Shown piece after piece: positions 6,249-11,625 of a stretch of DNA of 12,406 nucleotides. The first letter of the stretch is position 1. Each line of letters starts with the position of its first letter. Under the pieces are notes generated by a model. That model did no database searches and was not told the DNA's origin. It saw only the letters and a list, made by a program, of their open reading frames with translations. The stretch lies in contig JALVEF010000204.1 in NCBI GenBank assembly GCA_027031185.1, forward strand, positions 1 to 12,406, written 5' to 3'. Source of the DNA: Saprospiraceae bacterium. GTDB taxonomy: Bacteria; Bacteroidota; Bacteroidia; Chitinophagales; Saprospiraceae. Both the position numbers and the translations under genes were made by a program.

Positions 6249-6275
6249 CGGACTGCCCGGAGCAGTCCGTTTTTT
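6249..6275 (+). terminator. Rho-independent terminator of dodecin
   Basis: CGGACTGC (6249-6256) pairs perfectly with GCAGTCCG (6262-6269) around CCGGA and is followed by six T residues (6270-6275). This is the clearest intrinsic terminator in the window, 22 nt after the dodecin stop codon. Confidence 0.9.
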
Positions 6276-6280
6276 GTTTT

Positions 6281-6299
6281 GGGGTACCTAAACCGTTAC
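6281..6299 (+). repeat. Right half of the dispersed palindromic element
   Basis: GGGGTACCTAAACCGTTAC corresponds to the right outer arm of the full copies (GGGTACCTAAACAGTTAC with one substitution). The left half is absent; the sequence immediately upstream is the T-run of the dodecin terminator. It is a truncated copy in the forward orientation. Confidence 0.75.
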
Positions 6300-6313
6300 G
6301 TTTTGGGCGCCTG

Positions 6314-6357
6314 TGTCCGTCCGCTACTACTGCGGGCGCAGTAGTAGCGGACGGACA
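6314..6357. repeat. Perfect 20-bp inverted repeat with 4-nt loop
   Basis: The arms TGTCCGTCCGCTACTACTGC (6314-6333) and its exact complement (6338-6357) are separated only by GGGC. It lies between the dodecin terminator and the 3' end of the outer-membrane protein gene, where transcripts from both sides converge. No T-run follows on either strand. The CGCTACT core also recurs at 9631-9648. It is the strongest hairpin in the window and has not accumulated mismatches. Confidence 0.9.
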
Positions 6358-6429
6358 GTCGTGCACAATTTGCTCCCAACTCCTCCCGTACTTACTTGCC
6401 CAAAAATGTGGGATAACCCAAAGCCCAAA

Positions 6430-6487
6430 GCAACTGTTTTGGTGCTCCCGTTTTTAGTACAAAAACTGCGGGTACCTAAACCGTTAC
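6430..6487 (+). repeat. Dispersed ~58-nt palindromic element, copy 4
   Basis: Full copy with drifted arms: GCAACTGTTTTGGT on the left, CTGCGGG and ACCTAAACCGTTAC on the right, core TTTTTAGTACAAAAA. It ends 3 nt before the stop codon of the outer-membrane protein gene, which runs leftward into it, so it would form the end of that transcript. Forward orientation. Confidence 0.87.
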
Positions 6488-6490
6488 AAC

Positions 6491-7243
6491 TCAAAAAACA
6501 AACTTCACCCCGGTCAGCAGTTTATAGTTTTCGGGATTCGCGCCTTGTGGCGGGCGGGCGTCGAAATTATACACAAACGCAATAGAAAACCGTAGGTGGG
6601 TGTTGATTGTCCACTCCATCCGGCTCTCCGTAGCGATTCGGTAGTCATGCCACCAGTGCAACAACGGCTGGTAGTACGTCGTGTTGGTCAGCAGCCAGCC
6701 GGGGGCGTGCCACGTCCCACTCACATACGCGCTCAAGCGCGTACCCTCAAAAACTTCTCCTATGCGGGGGCGTTCGCGCTCGTACATGATGATGCCGGCA
6801 GCGTAAAGTTGGAGTCTTTCGAGATTCGCCATTTGAACGCGGGGGCCGATACCGGCCAGGCCGCGAAAGTTCAGGCTGTTGGCCTTGTTGTACTGGGCCT
6901 GAGTAAATATTTCCAGGGCCCACACGCCGGCCACTTGTGTGGTAAAGCGGAAATGGCCGAAACCGTAATCCTGGAATCTGCTGCCGTCCCCTTGCGTCAG
7001 GCCATACTCTCCTAACATCAGAAACGTATGGCGCCGGCGGGGCCGCCACTGCACGTGTGCGCGCGCATTGGCGATCAGCAAGCGTCGTGTGTTTTGCACC
7101 AGACTGAATTGGGCGGCAGCGGAGCCGGCCCAGCCGGTCGTGTCGGTAGAGATACGCTGAGATTCGATATTGACCACCTGACCGCTGACGGTCAGCCCGC
7201 AAGTCAATGCCCCAAGGCATAGTGCCCAAGTGATAGTTTTCAT
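6491..7243 (-). CDS. DUF481-like outer-membrane beta-barrel protein
   Basis: A 250-residue exported protein. The signal peptide is MKTITWALCLGALTCGLTVSG, followed by Gln as is common in this phylum. The mature part is rich in alternating polar and aromatic residues typical of beta strands (HTFLMLGEYGLTQ, WALEIFTQAQYNKANSLNFRGLAGIGPR, LQLYAAGIIMYERE, WEWTI-like strands). It ends in Phe, the usual last residue of outer-membrane barrels. The FTQAQYNK...GIGPR pattern resembles the DUF481 (YdiY-like) family, whose function is unknown. The ATG at 7243 is chosen because the signal peptide starts there; the longer frame upstream is Arg-rich and lies across the predicted promoter at 7289-7296. Monocistronic and divergent from the CBS gene. 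The barrel call is firm in character; the family name is moderately sure. Confidence 0.75.
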   Translation of the reverse strand: MKTITWALCLGALTCGLTVSGQVVNIESQRISTDTTGWAGSAAAQFSLVQNTRRLLIANARAHVQWRPRRRHTFLMLGEYGLTQGDGSRFQDYGFGHFRFTTQVAGVWALEIFTQAQYNKANSLNFRGLAGIGPRVQMANLERLQLYAAGIIMYERERPRIGEVFEGTRLSAYVSGTWHAPGWLLTNTTYYQPLLHWWHDYRIATESRMEWTINTHLRFSIAFVYNFDARPPQGANPENYKLLTGVKFVF

Positions 7244-7288
7244 CTGCTTTTGCTTGACGGCACGGAGATGCGGAGTGGCCGGTCGTGG

Positions 7289-7296
7289 CAAAAGTA
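7289..7296 (-). promoter_or_regulatory. -7 promoter element of the outer-membrane protein gene
   Basis: On the minus strand this reads TACTTTTG, an exact TAnnTTTG match, with a predicted ~40-nt leader to the ATG at 7243. The context TTACTTTTGCCAC differs by a single base from TTACATTTGCCAC in the hutU promoter. A clear -33 TTTG is not visible at the usual spacing. Confidence 0.5.
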
Positions 7297-7405
7297 AGTG
7301 TTTTCTATAACTGTTTTGTCTCCACACATCCCGTGCCCTGCGACAATGGAATTGGCCCGGTTGCAACCAAAGAAAAGCTCTTATCGTTGTACTTTGCGAA
7401 AAATG

Positions 7406-7437
7406 TTTGACTAACGTGCCTAAAAGCTGTATTTTTG
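7406..7437 (+). promoter_or_regulatory. Bacteroidota-type promoter of the CBS-domain gene
   Basis: TTTG at 7406-7409 and TATTTTTG at 7430-7437 are separated by 20 nt, a full match to the TTTG-N19-21-TAnnTTTG arrangement. Transcription would start near 7441-7445, giving a leader of about 80 nt that contains the complete palindromic element at 7449-7505. Confidence 0.65.
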
Positions 7438-7448
7438 GCGAAAAGAAA

Positions 7449-7505
7449 GCACCTGTTTAGGTGCTCCTGTTTTTAGCACAAAACAGCGGGTACCTAGACA
7501 GTTAC
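7449..7505 (+). repeat. Dispersed ~58-nt palindromic element, copy 5, inside a predicted 5' leader
   Basis: Full copy of 57 nt: GCACCTGTTTAGGT...ACCTAGACAGTTAC, core TTTTTAGCACAAAA. It lies between the promoter at 7406-7437 and the CBS start codon at 7526, so it should be transcribed as a large hairpin in the mRNA leader, ending 20 nt before the start codon. Forward orientation. Confidence 0.87.
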
Positions 7506-7525
7506 AAAAGAAAAGCCCGAGCCCT

Positions 7526-7936
7526 ATGATGAATGAGCCGATTTCCTCCATCATGAAGACCAATTTGGTGACCCTGCGGCCGACCGACAAACTGTCCGAA
7601 GCACGCAAGATCTTTTTGTCCCGGAGCATCCACCACTTGCCCGTGGTAGATGAGGACAATAAGCTGGTGGGTATCCTGACTACTTATGACCTTTTCAAAC
7701 TGAACATCAAGTTTGAAGACTACGACAAACTCACCGTGGACGAGGTCATGACACGCAAAGTGGCCAAGCTCACCCCCGATGAAAAAATCGGCGTAGCGGC
7801 CGAGTTGTTCCTCCTTAACCGCTTCCACGCCACACCCATCGTGGACAAGGACAACAAACTCGTCGGCCTGGTGACGGATTTTGACGTACTTCGCTACAAC
7901 TTCAAAAAGGCTTATCCTACACAGGATATCCCGTAG
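7526..7936 (+). CDS. Tandem CBS-domain protein
   Basis: A 136-residue soluble protein made only of two CBS domains: about residues 1-62 (ISSIMKTNLVTLRPTDKLSEARKIFLSRSIHHLPVVDEDNKLVGILTTYDLF) and 68-130 (VDEVMTRKVAKLTPDEKIGVAAELFLLNRFHATPIVDKDNKLVGLVTDFDVLRY). A CBS pair forms one Bateman module that usually binds adenosine nucleotides or S-adenosylmethionine and regulates a partner. No catalytic domain is attached and no obvious partner lies next to it. Both domains keep the hydrophobic pattern and the G(I/L)(L/V)T(T/D)xD motif that contacts nucleotide. The start is the first of two adjacent ATGs (7526, 7529); no Shine-Dalgarno is visible. Expression probably comes from the promoter at 7406-7437. 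The partner and ligand are unknown. Confidence 0.9.
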   Translation: MMNEPISSIMKTNLVTLRPTDKLSEARKIFLSRSIHHLPVVDEDNKLVGILTTYDLFKLNIKFEDYDKLTVDEVMTRKVAKLTPDEKIGVAAELFLLNRFHATPIVDKDNKLVGLVTDFDVLRYNFKKAYPTQDIP

Positions 7937-7983
7937 GCACTTCGTCACATCCGGTACGCCAAGACGCTTGCACCACCCGTCCA

Positions 7984-8001
7984 ACAAAACACCGGTTTTG
8001 T
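7984..8001. terminator. Possible weak terminator hairpin after the CBS gene
   Basis: ACAAAAC (7984-7990) pairs perfectly with GTTTTGT (7995-8001) around ACCG, 48 nt after the CBS stop codon. The stem is AT-rich and lacks a following T-run, so termination is uncertain. It is the only structure in 7937-8065; the rest of this 344-nt gene-free stretch (to 8280) is occupied by the repeat cluster at 8066-8229. Confidence 0.35.
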
Positions 8002-8065
8002 CGTTATGGGGGTGCTATACTCGTTAGGAATAGGTTTGGGACTTGGGAATATTGAACACCGATAC

Positions 8066-8079
8066 TTCGACAGGCTCAG
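8066..8079 (+). repeat. TTCGACAGGCTCAG repeat, single copy
   Basis: TTCGACAGGCTCAG is the reverse complement of CTGAGCCTGTCGAA, which is found at 8146-8159. It is the first member of the cluster that fills the gap before the gene at 8281. Confidence 0.7.
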
Positions 8080-8127
8080 TACAGGTTAACGAATGAAGAT
8101 TTGAGAAGTGGGCACTTCGACTTCGCA

Positions 8128-8229
8128 CTTCGACAGGCGCTTGCCCTGAGCCTGTCGAAGGGCAGCCCAGGTGTTCCTGACTTCGACAAGCTTGTCCGTT
8201 GAGCCTGTCGAAACGCAGCCCAAGTGTTC
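8128..8229. repeat. Two TTCGACAGG hairpins in a 53-nt-period direct repeat
   Basis: Hairpin 1: CTTCGACAGGC (8128-8138) pairs with GCCTGTCGAAG (8150-8160), 11 bp. Hairpin 2: TTCGACA (8182-8188) pairs with TGTCGAA (8206-8212). Superimposed on these, the 30-nt blocks 8147-8176 and 8200-8229 are direct repeats with three differences; both carry GAGCCTGTCGAA followed by GCAGCCCA and GTGTTC. A 12-bp perfect palindrome, GACAAGCTTGTC, lies at 8185-8196. The cluster ends ~50 nt before the ATG at 8281, so any promoter for that gene must lie in 8230-8280 or within the repeats. Confidence 0.8.
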
Positions 8230-8280
8230 GGTGTTCTAATTGTCCCAAAACAAATCGCTTTGAGTATAAATGCTTTTTCT

Positions 8281-9555
8281 ATGCGTCGTCTGCTCTTTTT
8301 ATTGGCTCTTCTGCTGGGTGCACAGGTTTCCTTTGCTGCTTACATCCTTTTGCCGATGGATACCCGGCAAAAGGATCATCTCAAGGCCTATGGTATCACC
8401 TATTGGGTGTTGGATCAGGGCGCTACTGCCTGGTGGCTGCTCAACTACCGCGGCGGTTCCTTTGCCTTTCGACACAACGCCATCTTCGAGAAAGAATGTC
8501 TGACTCGTGGCGTAAGCTACGAGGTCATACCGGACGGCAAACTGGAGCAAATCAAGCGTGAGATTGCCGACCCGGAAGTCAATCAAGCGGCCATCAAGCT
8601 CGAAGTAGCTCCAAAAATCGCGGTCTATACCCCCGATGTCTCTGCCAAAGGCACCAAAATCCAGCCTTGGGACGATGCCGTGACCCTGGTGCTCACCTAT
8701 GCCGAGATCCCCTACGATGTCGTCTATGATGATGAAGTCCTGGCCGGCAAACTGGCCAAGTATGACTGGCTTCATCTGCACCACGAGGACTTTACCGGCC
8801 AGTTCGGTAAGTTTTACGCCAGCTACCGCTCCGCTCCCTGGTACAAGGAATACGTCCACCGGCTGGAAGAAATCGCCCATCGCAATGGCTTCCAAAAAGT
8901 TTCCCAGCTCAAGCTCGCCGTAGCGAAGGCCATCAAAGACTACGTCGCTGGCGGCGGCTTTATGTTTGCCATGTGCTCCGCCACAGACACCTACGACATC
9001 GCCCTGGCAGCCGAGGGCGTGGACATTTGCGACTACATGTTTGACGGCGACCCGCCCGACCCCAATGCCCAGCAAAAACTCAACTACGACAATTGCTTCG
9101 CCTTCAAAAACTTCAAGCTCGTGCGCAACCCGCTCGAATACGAGTACTCTTCCATTGACAATACCATGCAGCGCCGCATCCGCCCCGAAGTGGACTACTT
9201 CAAGCTCTTCGACTTCTCTGCCAAATGGGATCCGGTCCCCAGCATGCTCACCCAAAATCACACGCGCACCATCAAGGGTTTCATGGGACAGACCACGGCA
9301 TTCAAGAAGCAGTACATCAAGTCCAATGTCCTCATCATGGGCGAGACCAAGGCCGCTCACGAAGCGCGCTACATCCATGGCACCTACGGCCAGGGCACCT
9401 GGACTTTTTACGGCGGCCACGACCCCGAAGACTACCGCCACCTGGTCAACGACCCGCCCACGGACTTGAGCCTGCACCCCAACTCTCCCGGGTACCGCCT
9501 CATCCTCAACAATATCCTCTTCCCAGCCGCCGAAAAGAAAAAGCGCAAGACGTAA
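8281..9555 (+). CDS. Large exported protein, possible amidotransferase-like fold
   Basis: A 424-residue product with a clear signal peptide (MRRLLFLLALLLGAQVSFA|AYILLPMD), so periplasmic or outer-membrane associated. It resembles a Bacteroidota protein family that I recall being labelled 'asparagine synthetase B' in some genomes, but it has no N-terminal Cys nucleophile or synthetase domain of AsnB, so that label should not be relied on. Recognisable blocks are KDHLKAYGITYWVLDQ, LLNYRGGSFAF, WLHLHHEDFTGQFGKFY, GGGFMFAMCSATDTYDIALA (Cys232), YGQGTWTFYGGHDPEDYRH (His380) and PGYRLILNNILFPAAEKKKRK. GGGFxxAMC followed far downstream by FYGGH is reminiscent of class I glutamine amidotransferase-like domains (nucleophile elbow, then a C-terminal His); this is inference. 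The ATG at 8281 is chosen because it starts the signal peptide; an in-frame ATG at 8224 lies inside repeat DNA. Function unknown. Confidence 0.8.
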   Translation: MRRLLFLLALLLGAQVSFAAYILLPMDTRQKDHLKAYGITYWVLDQGATAWWLLNYRGGSFAFRHNAIFEKECLTRGVSYEVIPDGKLEQIKREIADPEVNQAAIKLEVAPKIAVYTPDVSAKGTKIQPWDDAVTLVLTYAEIPYDVVYDDEVLAGKLAKYDWLHLHHEDFTGQFGKFYASYRSAPWYKEYVHRLEEIAHRNGFQKVSQLKLAVAKAIKDYVAGGGFMFAMCSATDTYDIALAAEGVDICDYMFDGDPPDPNAQQKLNYDNCFAFKNFKLVRNPLEYEYSSIDNTMQRRIRPEVDYFKLFDFSAKWDPVPSMLTQNHTRTIKGFMGQTTAFKKQYIKSNVLIMGETKAAHEARYIHGTYGQGTWTFYGGHDPEDYRHLVNDPPTDLSLHPNSPGYRLILNNILFPAAEKKKRKT

Positions 9556-9612
9556 CGGCGCGCGCAGACTCTTTTTTGGCATATTCCCACTTTTAGCGTA
9601 TCTTCGTCTGGA

Positions 9613-9648
9613 CGGACGTCGCGTCCGGCACGCTACTGCCCGCTACTG
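9613..9648. repeat. Short hairpin and CGCTACTG direct repeat
   Basis: CGGACG (9613-9618) pairs with CGTCCG (9622-9627) around TCG. It is followed by CGCTACTG at 9631-9638 and 9641-9648. The GTCCG and CGCTACT words are the same as those in the 20-bp hairpin at 6314-6357, suggesting a decayed relative. It lies in the 264-nt gap 9556-9819, which otherwise holds the palindromic element at 9658-9714 and a T-run followed by G/C-rich sequence with no visible gene. Confidence 0.5.
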
Positions 9649-9657
9649 TCCGGTTTT

Positions 9658-9714
9658 GTAACTGTTTAGGTGCTCCTTTTTTAGTGCAAAAACAGCGGGT
9701 ACTTAAACAGTTAC
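9658..9714 (+). repeat. Dispersed ~58-nt palindromic element, copy 6
   Basis: Full copy of 57 nt: left arm GTAACTGTTTAGGT, inner core TTTTTTAGTGCAAAAA, right arm ACTTAAACAGTTAC. Forward orientation. It lies between two codirectional genes (exported protein and multicopper oxidase). Confidence 0.9.
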
Positions 9715-9819
9715 CCGGTTTTTTTTTGAAAAGTTTCCCGCCCGTTGGACGGGATAGGTCGGGGGGGCGGCACACGCCGGTGCGCACGGCCGGAATTTTG
9801 AACCGTAAAACGTCAGTCT

Positions 9820-11529
9820 ATGCGTTGTATTCGACAGTTGTTCTTTTGGGCCCTGGTGATTAGTGCCGGCCGGCTCTTCTCGCAAAATGCACTGCAGATT
9901 CCCCCGGTATTGTCGGGCGGGCAGATTCAGCTGAACTTGCAGACCGGATCTGTACAGTTTTTCAATGGCCAGCCCACGGCGACGATGGGCGTCAACGGCA
10001 ATATCCTGGGGCCAAGCCTGATCCTGCACAAGGGGGACTTCGTACAGATGCACGTCCAAAACAATCTGGATGATACGACCACCATCCACTGGCACGGTAT
10101 GCACGTCTCCGCCGAAAATGACGGTGGCCCGCATACACCCATCGCCCCCGGCACGACGTGGGAACCCGGCTTCACGATATTGGATAAGGCCGCCACGTAT
10201 TGGTATCATCCGCATCTGCACAAGCACACCGATGCCCACGTCTCCAAAGGGATTGCCGGTATGATTATCGTGCGGGACGACGAAGAAGGCGCACTCAATT
10301 TGCCGCGCACCTACGGCATGGATGAGTTTCCGCTCGTCATCCAAACCAAGGACTTCGACGCCGACAACCAAATCGTCGTGCACTCCAACAACGATGATGT
10401 CGTGATGGTCAATGCCACGTTGGATCCCTATTTGGATGTGCCGGCCCAAGTCGTGCGCTTTCACGTGCTCAACGGCTCCTCCCAACGCACTTTTAATTTG
10501 GGGCTCAATGACAACCAAACTTTCTACCAAATAGCCTCAGACGGCGGCCTGTTGTCCGAACCGCTGCCACTCACCCGGCTCCTACTGGCCCCGGGTGAGC
10601 GTGCGGAGTTACTGATAGACTTCACCGGCCAGGAAGGCCAGGACCATTATCTGATGAGCTATGCCTCTGAACTGCAAAACGGCATCTACGGTGCTTCCTC
10701 GGCAGGTATGATGCCGATGATGAATCTCGACGGCTACAACCCTAATCCGCTCAATGGGACCGATTTTAACATTCTCCAATTCCATGTGGTTGCGCCCACG
10801 GCCAATCCGGTGACGGCAATTCCCGCTTCACTGGTGCAAGTGACACCTATTCCGGAGAGCCAGGCCAATGTGACGCGTACGCTCACCTTCTCACCCGCGT
10901 CCCCCGGCCCCAACCAGCTCAACGGCAAATTTCTGATCAACGGTCAGTCCATGGACTTGGATGTAATCAACTACACGGTTCATCTCAACGATACGGAGAT
11001 CTGGGAGCTGCGCAATATGTCGGCCATTTCGCATCCGTTTCATATCCACGACGTGCAATTTTACATTTTGGATCGCAACGGTGTGCCACCGCCGGCGAGC
11101 GAGCAGGGCCGCAAGGACGTGGTATTGGTTCGTCCGATGGAGACCGTGCGTTTTATCACCCGGTTCGAAGATTTTGCCGATGATGCCGTGCCGTATATGT
11201 ACCACTGCCATTTACTCACACACGAGGATGACGGCATGATGGGGCAATTTGTGGTGAAAGGACCCGACGCCGTCCACCCGGACGCCGCCAGTACGCCGGT
11301 GACCGTATTCCCCAACCCATCTTCAGGCGATTTTATGGTGCGCACGGGCGGGCTTGACGTCAGGTCATCCGTGGTATTCGACCAACTGGGACGACAAGTT
11401 GCTTGTACGATTCATCCGGTCAACGGGGGCTTGCAAGTGACGATTCCGCGTCCGGGAGCCTACTACCTGAAGCTCTTTTCGCCTGCGCAAACAGTGATCA
11501 GGAAGTTGATTGTGCAGCGCCCGTTTTAG
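9820..11529 (+). CDS. Multicopper oxidase with T9SS sorting domain
   Basis: A 569-residue secreted multicopper oxidase of the CueO/CotA/bilirubin-oxidase class: it oxidises a substrate (metal ion, phenol or bilirubin-like) at a type 1 copper and reduces O2 to water at a trinuclear cluster. All four copper motifs are intact: HWHGMH (His90, His92), WYHPHLHKH (His130, His132), HPFHIH (His405, His408, His410) and HCHLLTHEDDGMM (His462, Cys463, His464, His468, axial Met473). The N-terminal signal peptide MRCIRQLFFWALVISAGRLFS leads to the periplasm. The last ~80 residues (VFPNPSSGDFMV ... GAYYLKLFS ... RKLIVQ) are a type A T9SS sorting domain, predicting export across the outer membrane and anchoring or release at the surface. 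Methionine-rich Cu(I)-binding inserts are not evident, so cuprous oxidase activity is not specifically supported. The stop codon and last three residues come from the repeat at 11518-11559. Convergent with the peroxiredoxin gene. Confidence 0.95.
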   Translation: MRCIRQLFFWALVISAGRLFSQNALQIPPVLSGGQIQLNLQTGSVQFFNGQPTATMGVNGNILGPSLILHKGDFVQMHVQNNLDDTTTIHWHGMHVSAENDGGPHTPIAPGTTWEPGFTILDKAATYWYHPHLHKHTDAHVSKGIAGMIIVRDDEEGALNLPRTYGMDEFPLVIQTKDFDADNQIVVHSNNDDVVMVNATLDPYLDVPAQVVRFHVLNGSSQRTFNLGLNDNQTFYQIASDGGLLSEPLPLTRLLLAPGERAELLIDFTGQEGQDHYLMSYASELQNGIYGASSAGMMPMMNLDGYNPNPLNGTDFNILQFHVVAPTANPVTAIPASLVQVTPIPESQANVTRTLTFSPASPGPNQLNGKFLINGQSMDLDVINYTVHLNDTEIWELRNMSAISHPFHIHDVQFYILDRNGVPPPASEQGRKDVVLVRPMETVRFITRFEDFADDAVPYMYHCHLLTHEDDGMMGQFVVKGPDAVHPDAASTPVTVFPNPSSGDFMVRTGGLDVRSSVVFDQLGRQVACTIHPVNGGLQVTIPRPGAYYLKLFSPAQTVIRKLIVQRPF

Positions 11530-11559
11530 CACAAATGCAGCGGGTCCCTAAACAGTAGC
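11518..11559 (+). repeat. Truncated palindromic element overlapping a gene end, copy 7
   Basis: GCGCCCGTTTTAGCACAAA, TGCAGCGGGTCCC and CTAAACAGTAGC follow the inner core and right half of the full copies; the left outer arm is absent. The first 12 nt overlap the multicopper oxidase reading frame: its final codons (Arg-Pro-Phe) and TAG stop are read from the element, in the position of CCTGTTTTTAG in other copies. Forward orientation. Confidence 0.75.
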
Positions 11560-11580
11560 ACAACGCCACAAAGGAAGAAA

Positions 11581-11610
11581 GCCCTCGTCAAGAGACGAGG
11601 GCCTTCGTTT
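11581..11610. terminator. Bidirectional terminator between the oxidase and peroxiredoxin genes
   Basis: GCCCTCGTC (11581-11589) pairs perfectly with GACGAGGGC (11594-11602) around AAGA. On the plus strand it is followed by CTTCGTTTTC; on the minus strand by TTTCTTCCTTTG. The two genes converge here, so one hairpin can end both transcripts. The U-tracts are imperfect but the stem is strong. Confidence 0.75.
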
Positions 11611-11625
11611 TCACAATAGTAGGGC

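Noticed and set aside
7244..7366. Longer N-terminus for the outer-membrane protein
   Set aside because: It would put an Arg-rich segment before a clear signal peptide and it spans the predicted promoter at 7289-7296.
8281..9555. Naming the exported protein asparagine synthetase B
   Set aside because: There is no N-terminal catalytic Cys after the initiator Met, no synthetase domain motif, and the protein has a secretion signal. The label, which I recall from some annotations of homologues, is probably historical.
3298..9714. The palindromic elements as integron attC sites with genes as cassettes
   Set aside because: Size (~58 nt) and palindromy fit, but the RYYYAAC / GTTRRRY core sites of attC are not present, genes lie on both strands with their own promoters, and core genes such as rsgA and hutU are unlikely cassettes. 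No integrase is visible.
3298..11559. The palindromic elements as intrinsic terminators
   Set aside because: They also occur in divergent gaps (4533-4590, 7449-7505) and downstream of a promoter. The T-run lies inside the structure and not after it, and dodecin already has a separate proper terminator.
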